64,000 nt of DNA from MED-G78 sp964546275. GTDB lineage: Bacteria; Pseudomonadota; Gammaproteobacteria; Magnimaribacterales; D2472. Of this stretch, positions 32,013 to 41,813 are shown piece after piece; within the stretch, counting starts at the first letter, position 1; every line of letters begins with the position of its first letter. A program made the translations under genes and the position numbers. The notes beneath the pieces are model-generated. The model saw only the letters and a list, made by a program, of their open reading frames with translations, was not told where the DNA came from and did not search any database. The stretch lies in assembly GCA_964546275.1 (NCBI GenBank), contig CAZJJG010000001.1, positions 44,147-108,146 of the forward strand. Reading direction: 5' to 3'.

Positions 32013-33101
32013 TTATTTATTTAATGCTTCGAAAACACCGGGATGTTTAATCTCACCATTTGAGGCATTAAGTCCATTTCTTAGATGAATATTTTCGTTA
32101 AGAGTATTTTTAATACCATTATTAGCTAACTCAAGGATGTAAGGTAATGTAACTTTATTTAAAGCTAATGTTGCTGTTAAAGGTACAGCGCCAGGCATAT
32201 TAGTTACACAATAATGAACAACATCATTAACCAAGAATGTAGGATTATCATGTGTTGTAGGCTTACTTGATTCAAAACAGCCGCCTTGATCGATCGAAAT
32301 ATCAACCATTACTGTTCCAGGTTTCATCTGGTTAATCATATCTAATGTAACTATTTTAGGGGCTTTTTTTCCGATGACATATACAGAGCCAATAACTAGA
32401 TCTGAAGCAATAACTGCTTCTTTGATTGAATCAGGAGTCGATTTTATATATTCAATATTTGTATTACCAAACCTAGACTCAAGTTCTTTTAATTTACTCT
32501 CTGACAAGTCAATAACTTTAACAAATGCTTCATTAGCAATTGCTTTGGCAATAGCTTCGGTTCCAGCAACACCTGCTCCAATTACAGTAACAACTCTAGG
32601 TGCTATATCATCGAATGCCCCAATCAGAACACCTTTTCCAGAATTATGCTTAAGTAGATGATATGAACCAACTACAACACTAATTTGTCCAGCAATTGCA
32701 CTCATTGGTGCTAACAATGGCATTGACCCATCATCTGCAGTTACCGTCTCGTAAGCAATACCTGTAACACCTGTGGATACTAATTTTTTAGCATTTTCAG
32801 GATCGCCAGCTAAATGAAGGTAAGTAAAAAGAGTTAAATCAGGTCTTAGATATTTGAATTCACTTTCAACAGGTTCTTTTACTTTAATAACTAATTCAGC
32901 TGAGGAATAAACCTCTTCAGCTGTATCAAGAACAGTTGCACCTGCTTCAGTATAATTTTCATTACTAAAGCCTATTGCAGCTCCAGCATTATCTTGAATG
33001 AATACTTGATGTCCATTATTAACAATAGCTAAGACAGAATCAGGAGTTAAGCCAACCCTGTATTCATTATTTTTAACTTCAGAAGGTACACCAATAATCA
33101 T
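32013..33101 (-). CDS. ald: Alanine dehydrogenase
   Basis: This enzyme of 362 residues interconverts L-alanine with pyruvate, ammonia and NADH. The N-terminal MIIGVPSEVKNNEYRVGLTP, the catalytic KVKEP (Lys and acidic residues near 74), YLHLAGD near 94 and the NAD-binding VIGAGVAGTEA near 170 are all Ald features. DGSMPLLAPMSAIAGQ near 125 and NMPGAVPLTAT near 300 complete the family pattern. It is the last gene of the locus that includes an omega-aminotransferase. A pyruvate-dependent transaminase makes alanine, which Ald would turn back into pyruvate while releasing ammonia. The gene follows the lysR-type regulator by 66 bases. Confidence 0.95.
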   Translation of the reverse strand: MIIGVPSEVKNNEYRVGLTPDSVLAIVNNGHQVFIQDNAGAAIGFSNENYTEAGATVLDTAEEVYSSAELVIKVKEPVESEFKYLRPDLTLFTYLHLAGDPENAKKLVSTGVTGIAYETVTADDGSMPLLAPMSAIAGQISVVVGSYHLLKHNSGKGVLIGAFDDIAPRVVTVIGAGVAGTEAIAKAIANEAFVKVIDLSESKLKELESRFGNTNIEYIKSTPDSIKEAVIASDLVIGSVYVIGKKAPKIVTLDMINQMKPGTVMVDISIDQGGCFESSKPTTHDNPTFLVNDVVHYCVTNMPGAVPLTATLALNKVTLPYILELANNGIKNTLNENIHLRNGLNASNGEIKHPGVFEALNK

Positions 33102-33167
33102 GAGCGTAATCTAACATAATAGTTGTTAAATACTAGTGATAAAAAATCATACAAGTATTGATTTAAG

Positions 33168-34067
33168 TTATGCATTATTCTTATATTTAAAATCTCTTAA
33201 AAAGTTAATAAAGCTTTTATTAATTAAAGATAATGGATTAGATTTTGAGTAAACAATTTCTAAATTAAATTCTAAATTAGGAGTTAAATTTAATATTTTT
33301 ATATTTGAATGAGCAGAACTTTCAGCAGATATCCTGTCGGTTATTGTGATACCCATACCTTTGGCAACAAGAGCTAATGCAACCTGATAAGTCTCAGTAT
33401 TAAATGTTGGATTTAATGAAATTGAATTATTTAATAAATACTCTTCTAATTTACTTCCTAGCGGCCCTCTAGGGCCAACTTTATCTGTTATTTTTATAAA
33501 AGGCTGTATTTTAATTTCTTCAATATTTACACTTGTTTTATCAGGAAAATAATCTCTTGGCGCTATAACAACAAAACTACCCTTTATGATTGGTTCATTA
33601 ATTAAATCATCGTGAGGCATAGGATCATAAACAATTCCTACATCTACCTTTAATTCTAATACTTGTTTTATTATCTCATCGTAATGAAGGGTTACTGTTT
33701 CAAATGTAGCTTTAGTATTAAGAGAACTAAATTTAGATATAGCCTCAGGAAGATAATCAATTCCTAGGGCGTGAGTAGCTGCTATATTAAGATCACCCTG
33801 GGGCTTATCAATAAGATTTGAAGAAACTTTTCTAAAATTAGATAAATTATTATGAATTTTTTGGACGTAAGGAAATAGAATTTTAGCTTCTTGTGTAGGT
33901 ATCATTTTTTTGTTGAGTCGCTCAAATAACTTAATACCTAAATCAGATTCAGATTGACTTAAAATTTTACTTATCGAAGGCTGAGTAACATTTAATTCAT
34001 GGGCAGCTTTTGTAACAGACCCATGAATAAATACAGAATAAAAAACTTCAATATGACGATATCTCAT
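33168..34067 (-). CDS. LysR-type transcriptional regulator
   Basis: This protein of 299 residues has the standard LysR winged helix-turn-helix at the N-terminus (about 2-60, HGSVTKAAHELNVTQPSISK) and a periplasmic-binding-like effector domain (about 90-290). It sits between the aminotransferase and ald genes on the same strand, which points to local control of the catabolic operon. A co-inducer from that pathway is likely but unknown. An imperfect inverted repeat (33129-33159) separates it from ald, and the perfect palindrome TAAGATATCTTA (34073-34084) lies just before its own ATG. A larger palindrome between the receptor and the aldehyde dehydrogenase genes (41760-41783) is another possible target. 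Confidence 0.9.
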   Translation of the reverse strand: MRYRHIEVFYSVFIHGSVTKAAHELNVTQPSISKILSQSESDLGIKLFERLNKKMIPTQEAKILFPYVQKIHNNLSNFRKVSSNLIDKPQGDLNIAATHALGIDYLPEAISKFSSLNTKATFETVTLHYDEIIKQVLELKVDVGIVYDPMPHDDLINEPIIKGSFVVIAPRDYFPDKTSVNIEEIKIQPFIKITDKVGPRGPLGSKLEEYLLNNSISLNPTFNTETYQVALALVAKGMGITITDRISAESSAHSNIKILNLTPNLEFNLEIVYSKSNPLSLINKSFINFLRDFKYKNNA

Positions 34068-34119
34068 TCAAGTAAGATATCTTAAATGAAGTAATATGTA
34101 TAACAAAAAGATATAAATT

Positions 34120-35493
34120 TTATAAAAATTTTGCTTCAGATTTCTTTAAAGCAATTTCAAAAATATCAAACATTTCATCAACTTGCTCTTTAGTAATTAT
34201 AAGAGGTGGGCACATAGCAATAACATCTCCAATCGCCCTAACAATAAGACCATCATCTTGACAAGTTTTAGCAACTATTTTTCCAGCAGACCCTAATGGC
34301 TCAAATCCTTTTTTAGTTGATTTATCTGACACTAATTCGATTCCACATATAAGTCCGACACCTCTAGCTTCTCCAACACTTGCAAAATCTTGAAGTTTTT
34401 TAACTCTTGATTGAAAGTGTTCTGTAATACTATCTACGTGAGCAAATATATTATCTCTTTCATATATCTCTATGGTTTTAAGAGCTACTGCACAAGACAC
34501 TGGATGACCTGAATAGGTGTAACCATGCCCAAAGATACCTATGTCACCACTAGCGTCTTTAATTGGGTCATAGAGTTCATCTGGGACTATAACCGCACTT
34601 ATAGGAATATAGCCAGATGAAAGAGCTTTAGCGATAGTAATAGATGAAGGTTTCATATCAAATGTTTCATAGCCCCACATATTTCCAGTTCTACCAAATG
34701 CGCAAACTACCTCATCATCTATTAGAGGTATATCATGATTATCTAAAACCTTTTGTATGCTTGGAAAATAGTTATGAGGAGGAATAATAACTCCACCAGC
34801 TCCCATTAATGGTTCAGCAATCATAGCTGCAATATTTTCAGCTCCTTCACTTTTTATTAAATCATCTAGATTTTTAGTTAAACGTTGAACATATTGCTCT
34901 TCGCTTTCACCATCCAAACCGCCCCGATAATAATGAGGGGTGTCGCTGTGTGAGAATCCTTTAGCAGGGAGATCAAAAAGCTTATGCTGAGCAGGTAAGC
35001 CGGTCATGCTCGCGCTGGCAACAGTTACCCCGTGATAACCTTTTACTCTTGATATAATTTTTTTCTTATTAGGTTTTCCAATAGCATTATTGTGATATGT
35101 ATATAATTTTAACTGCGTATCATTGGCGTCTGATCCTGAATTTCCAAAGAAAACCTTGCCACTCTTATAAGGTGATAACTCCATCAGTTTCTCTGAAAGC
35201 AAAATTGCTGGCTCATGACTCTTGGATGCAAAAAGTGATGCATATCCAAGCTTTGCCATTTGTTCTGAAGCTGCATCAGCTAACTCTTGAACTCCATAAC
35301 CTAAAGAGGTACACCAGAGACCTGCAAGGCCTTCTAAATATTTTTTTCCTTTACTATCATAAACATATATACCCTCTCCTCTATCGATAACCAGAATCTC
35401 TTCATCTTGGTGGGCTTTTAAGTTAGTAATAGGATGAAAAAGATTATTTTTATCCATAGTTGAAAGATCTAGATTGTCCGTATTTTTCATCAT
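34120..35493 (-). CDS. Class III (omega) aminotransferase, SpuC/pyruvate-dependent type
   Basis: This PLP enzyme of 457 residues transfers the amino group of an amine or omega-amino acid, probably to pyruvate. GLAGLWCTSLGYG near 56 and VFFGNSGSDANDTQLKL near 112 bind PLP phosphate. DDEVVCAFGRTGNMWG near 251 supplies the Asp on the pyridine nitrogen, and AKALSSGYIPISA near 280 the Schiff-base Lys. The sequence is closest, by eye, to putrescine/beta-alanine:pyruvate transaminases. It is contiguous with the nitrilase gene (TAAATG, no spacer), and ald lies downstream to recycle alanine. An aldehyde product fits the divergent aldehyde dehydrogenase. Confidence 0.92.
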   Translation of the reverse strand: MMKNTDNLDLSTMDKNNLFHPITNLKAHQDEEILVIDRGEGIYVYDSKGKKYLEGLAGLWCTSLGYGVQELADAASEQMAKLGYASLFASKSHEPAILLSEKLMELSPYKSGKVFFGNSGSDANDTQLKLYTYHNNAIGKPNKKKIISRVKGYHGVTVASASMTGLPAQHKLFDLPAKGFSHSDTPHYYRGGLDGESEEQYVQRLTKNLDDLIKSEGAENIAAMIAEPLMGAGGVIIPPHNYFPSIQKVLDNHDIPLIDDEVVCAFGRTGNMWGYETFDMKPSSITIAKALSSGYIPISAVIVPDELYDPIKDASGDIGIFGHGYTYSGHPVSCAVALKTIEIYERDNIFAHVDSITEHFQSRVKKLQDFASVGEARGVGLICGIELVSDKSTKKGFEPLGSAGKIVAKTCQDDGLIVRAIGDVIAMCPPLIITKEQVDEMFDIFEIALKKSEAKFL

Positions 35494-36339
35494 TTACTCC
35501 TTTTTAAAATCTTTTAATTCACCAAGCGTATCTAAATAATTAGTATTAGCATCTATATTATTTAATATATTAAATGGTTTATCCCTATAACTCTTTAGGT
35601 TCTGTCCAAGCCCCATGAAGCCTTGAATACGTGACCTGTTTGAGTGATTAAAATCAATATCCACTATAAACATTTCCTCATCATGAGAAGATAAGTGCAT
35701 GATATCTCCATCCGGATTAGATGCAATTGATAAACCGCAACCTTGATCACCGCAACTGTTTACATCAATATAAAAACATTGCTGTTGTGCTGCTGTTGTT
35801 CTAACCATAAGCGTTTCTATCTCCCTATCTTTTGTAGGTGTAAGTGTTGGATTAATAATCAGCTCAGCGCCACCTAATGCAAGGGCTCTACTTGTCTCTG
35901 GAAACCATAGGTCATAGCATATGTGTATACCTATAGTTCCTTTATTAGGAATTGTAAAAATACATATGTCATTTCCTTCATCTACATCCTTTTCATAGGG
36001 AAGCCATGGATATAATTTTCTAGCTTTAGTAATAAGATTACCGCTCGTATCAAAAACTGGTGCTGTATTAAATATTTGATTGTTACAAGACTCGTAAAAA
36101 GTTCCAGGTATTAACCAAACACTTAGCTCTTTAGCTAAGTTTGAAAAAGTATCAAGATGTATTTCAAGGGAATGATTAGTGTTTTTAGCTCCAGCTCCAC
36201 CTACAGCCAACTCACTAATAACAATAAGATCAATGCTACTGTTATTCTTATAAAAATTTTTAATTGCATGGACTACATAATCTAAATTATCAGTCTTTTG
36301 TAAGTTAAGTTGTAAGCACCCTACTTTTAAGATGCTCAT
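35494..36339 (-). CDS. Carbon-nitrogen hydrolase (nitrilase superfamily amidase)
   Basis: This amidase of 281 residues has the Glu-Lys-Cys triad: Glu in VISELAVGG near 44, Lys in ARKLYPWLP near 113 and Cys in IGIHICYDLWFPE near 146. Related enzymes include beta-ureidopropionase, N-carbamoylputrescine amidase and omega-amidase. ATG 36339 is chosen because GAGGA lies eight bases upstream and the transporter stop is one base away; a frame from 36393 would overlap it. Release of ammonia or of a free amine for the adjacent aminotransferase is a reasonable role. The precise amide is not determinable. Confidence 0.88.
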   Translation of the reverse strand: MSILKVGCLQLNLQKTDNLDYVVHAIKNFYKNNSSIDLIVISELAVGGAGAKNTNHSLEIHLDTFSNLAKELSVWLIPGTFYESCNNQIFNTAPVFDTSGNLITKARKLYPWLPYEKDVDEGNDICIFTIPNKGTIGIHICYDLWFPETSRALALGGAELIINPTLTPTKDREIETLMVRTTAAQQQCFYIDVNSCGDQGCGLSIASNPDGDIMHLSSHDEEMFIVDIDFNHSNRSRIQGFMGLGQNLKSYRDKPFNILNNIDANTNYLDTLGELKDFKKE

Positions 36340-36340
36340 A

Positions 36341-37507
36341 TTATTTATTCCTCTTTTGAGTACTGACATAAACTGAAAAGAATAATGCTGCAATTAAAGC
36401 AATAGTAGCTATATTTATTATAAAACCAAAGCCACTTGTAGTTATAAATAAAGCGCCTATTAGAGGACCTGTTGCTAGGCCCATTTTAGAAATAAAGCCA
36501 GCTAATGCTGCCATTTGACCATAGATATCAAAGGTAGCACACAAGCCTAACAAGTAAGGAATAGTAAAGCCCCAAGCGACTCCTGTTATGGTATTGGCAA
36601 TAAAGTACATCGTAATATTATCTGAATAATGAAGTAGATATGTAAATATTGCTGCAGATGATATTCCGATAAATAATGGAATTGTCCTCCCGTACTTAAT
36701 ACCAATAAGATAAACCATTATTCCTCCTGAAATAGAAATAATATTTGCTATTGTAAGAAGATTACTAATTTCAGTATTTTGAAGACCTATATCCTTACCT
36801 AACTCAAAAGCATAATCAGCAACACCCATGTTAGCTGCTTGAAATAAAAATAATCCACAGAGAGTTAATATAAGTAAAAAACTAATAGGAATTTTAAAAA
36901 AACTATTACTAGATTCATTTTCTTGAGGAATAGAATTAACGTTTGGTATAAAGGGTAGGATTAATAATGTCATCAATGTAAAGGATATAAGAGCCCCAAA
37001 TGCTGCACCATATCCAAATATATCTACTAAACGAGGAACTATCCAAATCCCCAAACTTCCAAAACTATACTGGACAGCTAAAAGCATACCAAATACCTTA
37101 TCTGGGTTTGCAGTTCTAGCTATGAGGGATAGACCAATACCAACAGATAAACCTCCAATAGAACCATGAATAAATCTTAATATGATTAAAGACTGAGGAT
37201 TGGAAATTTGAGTTGAAATAATATCAAAAGCTATTAAACCAAATAAAAGAATTCTAACAAAACTTCTCCATTCAATTTTTTTTACAATAAATGTGGCAAT
37301 AAGTGCACCGAATGCTGCGCCGTATTTATTAGCGCTGACAATAAAACCAGCTACATCTCTTTCAACCCCCAGCCCATCTACAAAAGCAGATAAGAATGCT
37401 CCACCAAGATTTACATAAAACAATCCAGCTGTTGCAAGAATGCTATAAAAAAATGCAGCAAAAATGCTGTTTTGATCAAAGGTAGAGTCTAGGTTTTTAT
37501 ATGTCAT
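36341..37507 (-). CDS. Major facilitator superfamily transporter
   Basis: This membrane protein of 388 residues has about 12 predicted helices and the relaxed MFS architecture. A basic loop after helix 2 (FIVKKIEWRS) and ILRFIHGSIGGLSVGIGLSLIA near 110 fit the fold. The substrate is unknown. The gene sits between an exported serine hydrolase (9 bases upstream) and the nitrilase (one base downstream), so it is a natural candidate for inner-membrane uptake of what the receptor and hydrolase deliver. Confidence 0.85.
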   Translation of the reverse strand: MTYKNLDSTFDQNSIFAAFFYSILATAGLFYVNLGGAFLSAFVDGLGVERDVAGFIVSANKYGAAFGALIATFIVKKIEWRSFVRILLFGLIAFDIISTQISNPQSLIILRFIHGSIGGLSVGIGLSLIARTANPDKVFGMLLAVQYSFGSLGIWIVPRLVDIFGYGAAFGALISFTLMTLLILPFIPNVNSIPQENESSNSFFKIPISFLLILTLCGLFLFQAANMGVADYAFELGKDIGLQNTEISNLLTIANIISISGGIMVYLIGIKYGRTIPLFIGISSAAIFTYLLHYSDNITMYFIANTITGVAWGFTIPYLLGLCATFDIYGQMAALAGFISKMGLATGPLIGALFITTSGFGFIINIATIALIAALFFSVYVSTQKRNK

Positions 37508-37516
37508 AAGTATTGG

Positions 37517-39163
37517 TTAACAAAAAGGTTTAATAGAATTAGCAGCAATAACAGCTGATTCCCAAGCAAAGGTATATCCATCACTGAAGTAATAATAAGT
37601 CATTCCATTTGGAAGAAGAGCTAATGTTATCCCTCCAAATCCTGACATAAAAGGAATCCAGATATCTTTATTACAATTAAAAATAGCTTTATCAAATTTT
37701 CTAGACCAGATGCCATTATTGTAATAAATATCTGATGATGAAATTGCAAGTAATGAGTTATCCTCATTCGGATTTAATGCTTCATGCATGAATTGTAAAT
37801 CAGTAAATTTATTATCTTTAATTGTATGCATTAATTGAGCCAAATGAAGTAAATCATCTTGAAGAAAGAACATGCCCCATCCCGTGAATGGTTGATTTGC
37901 GTCATCATTAGTTCGCAAAGTTGAATTTGAGACTTGACTAAAATTATTCTTCTTTAAAAAAGGAATTAAATAATCATTAAAAAAGTCAGCATTTTTATTC
38001 GATTTTTTTAGATAGCTATTCATTGCAGCACCTAATATATAAGTATCGCTAGTGTGATAAACAAATCTTTTTCCCGATTTCATTTTTTTTGGAAAAGCTT
38101 TGCATGCTTTTTTAAGTTTATCTTTATGGTTATTTAAAAGAAAAATAAATTGCAGAGACGCAATTCCGCTTTCATCTATATCGTGAATAAGGCTGTTGTA
38201 TTGGCCTGTGGACATGTCTGAAAGATCTTCTAAAGATATATTTTTCCATTTACTTTGTGAGCACTCTTCAACTAAATCCATAACTTTTAGTGTAGTTACA
38301 TTCTTATACTCTGCTTCAATTAGAGATAAGCTAAGAGTTCCAGCAATAGATTTTGCTAATGAATAAGATGGTAATAAAACTTGATCACAAAGCGGATGAT
38401 TACCAAGACGAGTGAAGCATGAGCTCGAATAATGATTATCCCCATCTATTAAACCAAATAAAGTTAGATCATCTGGATTGAATAAATCAGAATCTGCAAA
38501 AGATTTATTATTTATACTAAAATTTGTATACAAGCTTGAGATTGGCTTAACTATAGAAATATCTTCCAAACCAATATTATTATCTAAGGGCATCTTATTA
38601 AGAGTGCTTCTATAAAGAGCAACATAATCGAATTTATAATAGGCACAAGTCTCACTTGCTACTTGAAGCAATGTGTTTGATATATCATTTGAGCTAGAAA
38701 TTGAAAAAATTCCTATACCATTATGAATACAGTTTGCATTTTTATGGACTAAATTAAACGGAAAAATTACATAGTGAATATCTAATTCTTTATCAAATTT
38801 AGTAACGCCTTTACCAAATTGGATATCCCAAAATTTATGGCTAGTTTTTCTTAATTTAGTATTTTCTGGATAGAATAATCCGTTGGTAATTAAGAAATTT
38901 AGATCAAAGTAAGGAAAATTTTCATATGACTTTTTATGAAGATCTTTCTCGTCTCTGATAACAGTATATCCATAACCTAAAGGCTCAATATTAAGTGCAA
39001 AATTGCCATTAAGTTCTATATCTGATGAAGGTAATGAAAGAATATTTTTATTTATCGTATTGTATGAAAAAGAATTATTAAGTCTTTCTTTCCCATACAA
39101 AACATCCGCTAGCTCTTGTGAAGCTAGCGGAAAGCAAATTAAAAATAATAAAAGCCTTATCAA
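37517..39163 (-). CDS. Exported beta-lactamase-family serine hydrolase
   Basis: This protein of 548 residues has a signal peptide (MIRLLLFLICFPLASQ) and a penicillin-binding-like hydrolase domain in its C-terminal two thirds. SxxK is seen as SLAK in PSYSLAKSIAG (near 277), and a Tyr-containing second motif as YHTSDTY near 370. The family includes amide and ester hydrolases such as EstB and NylB as well as class C beta-lactamases. The start is TTG at 39163, seven bases after the receptor's stop; no ATG fits, and the signal peptide begins at once. Placement between a TonB receptor and a transporter suggests periplasmic breakdown of an imported amide or ester. Confidence 0.75.
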   Translation of the reverse strand: MIRLLLFLICFPLASQELADVLYGKERLNNSFSYNTINKNILSLPSSDIELNGNFALNIEPLGYGYTVIRDEKDLHKKSYENFPYFDLNFLITNGLFYPENTKLRKTSHKFWDIQFGKGVTKFDKELDIHYVIFPFNLVHKNANCIHNGIGIFSISSSNDISNTLLQVASETCAYYKFDYVALYRSTLNKMPLDNNIGLEDISIVKPISSLYTNFSINNKSFADSDLFNPDDLTLFGLIDGDNHYSSSCFTRLGNHPLCDQVLLPSYSLAKSIAGTLSLSLIEAEYKNVTTLKVMDLVEECSQSKWKNISLEDLSDMSTGQYNSLIHDIDESGIASLQFIFLLNNHKDKLKKACKAFPKKMKSGKRFVYHTSDTYILGAAMNSYLKKSNKNADFFNDYLIPFLKKNNFSQVSNSTLRTNDDANQPFTGWGMFFLQDDLLHLAQLMHTIKDNKFTDLQFMHEALNPNEDNSLLAISSSDIYYNNGIWSRKFDKAIFNCNKDIWIPFMSGFGGITLALLPNGMTYYYFSDGYTFAWESAVIAANSIKPFC

Positions 39164-39169
39164 AGGTTT

Positions 39170-41665
39170 TTAGAAACTTCTATTTAATGAAATTCCTACT
39201 GTTCTTGGTAATGCAAAAAATTCTCTATTATTACTTCCATAGAATCCTTGATCAGGCGAAGGGCCAAAAGCAGGATTTAAAAAAGCACCAGTTACGCCTC
39301 TTTCATTACCTACGTTTTTAATAAAAATAGATAGATAAGTATTATCAACGAAAAATGTTGATGACATATTCATTATTCTAAAGCCATTAAAATTTGCATC
39401 ATATTCAGAATTTTCACCGATGTAATTTCTAGTATCAGATTGTGAATAAAAATCCATACGTTGAGCTAATCCAATACCTGAATTGAAATAATGTGTGTAA
39501 GCTAAACCAATATTGAGCATATGCTCTGGACTTCCTGGTAATTTAGCTCCTTGGCTTGCATATAAAACTGGCGTTGATGCAGGCGTATATAAATCTTCTG
39601 TAAGATTTGAGTCATTAAATGCATATCCAAGATTCCAATCTAATTTGCCGACACTACCTTGAATCTCTAGATCCATTCCTTTGGTTTCAGCTTCTTGTCC
39701 ATTAATTACTGCATAGTATCCATAAATTGGAGTGGATGTATTTAATTGAGGATCATCCCATACAACATTGTAAAAACTCATATTGTAGTATGTATCTCCA
39801 GCAAAACCCTTCACTCCGATCTCAAGGTTGGTTACAGTATCTGATTTAAATGGAACCCATCCAGCCTCTTCAACAAAGGTTCCTTCTGTCGGAACAGCAT
39901 TGACGCCTCCTCTTCTAAAACCCTCAGATATAGTTGCAAAGTAAGTTACATTATCTGCAGGTCTATAAGATAAATTAGCTTTTAACAAAGTGTCTGAGTC
40001 ATTATTAGATGATGTATCAGTTGCAGGCCCTATATTATAAAGCTTAAATGACATATCCATATTTGCAGTAGCATCAGATGTAAAATCTCTAAAACCTAAA
40101 GTTAGATCATACTGATCAGATAAATGAAAAGTAAATTCTCCATAAAAAGCTTCATGATCTATTGATTCTGAGACATTATAATCAAAGTCCTGCTCATTTG
40201 GATCTATGACATAATCAACTCCGAAATAGTAGCCCTTCCAAGCATTAACACCCTTGATATAAGTTTGTTGTGATCTGCTCATTTCTTCTGTTTGGTTAAA
40301 GTATCCAATGATGTAGTCAAAAGTATCAGATACCTCTGATATAAATTTAATTTCTAACGTATCTGCTGTGTCGGTGTACTGTCTATGCGTTGGTGAATAT
40401 GGTCTAGCTGGTGTAGCCCAAATTCCGCCTGCTGTTTGATTGTAATAACCAGCTAATGCAGATGTGTATACTCCTGCACCAGAAAAATAACCAGTGTTAT
40501 CAGTAATGCTTGAGCCAGATTTTTCATAAGTTGATAAGGAGACTATTACATCATAACCATTAGCATCGTAAGTTAATTCAGATGCATAGACTTCAACCTC
40601 TCTTTGAGATGGCTCTAACATCAATGCTCCATTTTCATATTTTCCATATTTCCCGGTTGAGTAACAGTTTGGATCTAAAAGAGTGGTACAGCTTTCATTA
40701 AGCATGTATCTAGTTCCAGTAGAAGCCTGACGTCTTGAGCCAACATCATCCTCTTGGGTTGTTGCTGTTAACATTAATTCTAAGTTGTCACTTATATCAA
40801 ATAGAAATTTATGCCTAAAAAAATCTATTCCAACCGTATCAGCATCTTGTACAGTTTTGACAGAAGGTGGTGATGTTATAAAGTCTGGAAAGCCAGTTCC
40901 TTCTTTTGGTGTTGGAACTCCATATGATGGATCAACCGGTCCAAACCAAGAATCAAAACCTGCAATATCAGATACTCTGAATACATTTACATAATCTGTT
41001 ATACCAGGATAATCAGCATACGAATATGCAAGCCTATATGCCATCTTTTCAGAAATAGGCACGTTAAGAACTAGATCAATAGATGTACCCAATGAATTTG
41101 AACCTAAAACATCTGAAGTAGTAACATTTACATTGCCACCCATCTCTCCAATCACAGGATCATTAGTTATATATCTAACAGTTCCGCCTAAAGCTCCAGA
41201 ACCATAGAGAGTACCTTGTGGTCCTCTAAGGACCTCTACTCTTTTAAGATCTTTTAATAAGAAGTTTGCAAAGACTGGTGTTTTATCAACATATGTAGAA
41301 ACAGAAGCTACCGAACTTACTGGGTAATCTTGGAGAGCAGAGGAGTCTACATTAAGCCCTCTAATCCTTGTATTATTTGTAGTGCCAGCATTTCTATAGC
41401 CTCTATCAACGGTGCTAACTCCTGCAAAATTTCTCAGTAATTCACTTGCATCCTGAATTGAACGTTCTTCTATATCAGCTCCTGATATTGTAGAAATATT
41501 ATATGGAACATCTAATAATGATGATTCTCTAGAAGTAGCTGTTACAACAACCTCTTCAACATCTGACACACCGTTGTTAGGAATTTGAGAGTCTTCTTGA
41601 GCCATCATTAATAGTGGCAATGAAGTAGAAATAGTTAATAGTAAAAATTTAGTTAAAATACGCAT
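39170..41665 (-). CDS. TonB-dependent outer-membrane receptor
   Basis: This receptor of 831 residues has a signal peptide (1-22), a TonB-box-like VEEVVVTATSRE near 37, a plug domain (about 50-165, with VLRGPQGTLYGSGALGGTVRYI) and a large beta-barrel that ends in the outer-membrane C-terminal Phe (NRSF). It does not read as a specific siderophore receptor. No Fur box was seen in its promoter, which argues for an organic substrate rather than iron. It leads a minus-strand run of seven genes for hydrolysis and amine catabolism. GGAGC lies before the ATG. A 24-bp palindrome stands about 95 bases upstream. Confidence 0.93.
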   Translation of the reverse strand: MRILTKFLLLTISTSLPLLMMAQEDSQIPNNGVSDVEEVVVTATSRESSLLDVPYNISTISGADIEERSIQDASELLRNFAGVSTVDRGYRNAGTTNNTRIRGLNVDSSALQDYPVSSVASVSTYVDKTPVFANFLLKDLKRVEVLRGPQGTLYGSGALGGTVRYITNDPVIGEMGGNVNVTTSDVLGSNSLGTSIDLVLNVPISEKMAYRLAYSYADYPGITDYVNVFRVSDIAGFDSWFGPVDPSYGVPTPKEGTGFPDFITSPPSVKTVQDADTVGIDFFRHKFLFDISDNLELMLTATTQEDDVGSRRQASTGTRYMLNESCTTLLDPNCYSTGKYGKYENGALMLEPSQREVEVYASELTYDANGYDVIVSLSTYEKSGSSITDNTGYFSGAGVYTSALAGYYNQTAGGIWATPARPYSPTHRQYTDTADTLEIKFISEVSDTFDYIIGYFNQTEEMSRSQQTYIKGVNAWKGYYFGVDYVIDPNEQDFDYNVSESIDHEAFYGEFTFHLSDQYDLTLGFRDFTSDATANMDMSFKLYNIGPATDTSSNNDSDTLLKANLSYRPADNVTYFATISEGFRRGGVNAVPTEGTFVEEAGWVPFKSDTVTNLEIGVKGFAGDTYYNMSFYNVVWDDPQLNTSTPIYGYYAVINGQEAETKGMDLEIQGSVGKLDWNLGYAFNDSNLTEDLYTPASTPVLYASQGAKLPGSPEHMLNIGLAYTHYFNSGIGLAQRMDFYSQSDTRNYIGENSEYDANFNGFRIMNMSSTFFVDNTYLSIFIKNVGNERGVTGAFLNPAFGPSPDQGFYGSNNREFFALPRTVGISLNRSF

Positions 41666-41746
41666 AAAAGCTCCAAGTTTGTTAGCAACACTAATTTAAA
41701 AATACATGAGAATTCTTATAATTTAAATTGAATTTTATTTATCATA

Positions 41747-41783
41747 TTATAACAATAAGTTATGTTTATAACGATAAACATAA
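41747..41783. promoter_or_regulatory. Palindromic operator candidate between receptor and aldehyde dehydrogenase genes
   Basis: TTATGTTTAT (41760-41769) and ATAAACATAA (41774-41783) form a perfect 10-bp inverted repeat around AACG. A 12-base direct repeat overlaps it: TTATAACAATAA (41747-41758) and TTATAACGATAA (41766-41777), with one mismatch, 19 bases apart. The 148-base gap drives both the receptor-led operon and the divergent aldehyde dehydrogenase, so one regulator bound here could control both. The LysR-type protein of the locus is a candidate. AT-rich sequence lowers the weight. Confidence 0.5.
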
Positions 41784-41813
41784 ATTAAAACTATACTTTC
41801 TAATTAGTATTGA

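Noticed and set aside
33129..33159. Imperfect inverted repeat between lysR and ald as a terminator or LysR site
   Set aside because: Several mismatches and no T-tract; the T-N11-A rule can be met by chance here. Mentioned under lysR but not called.
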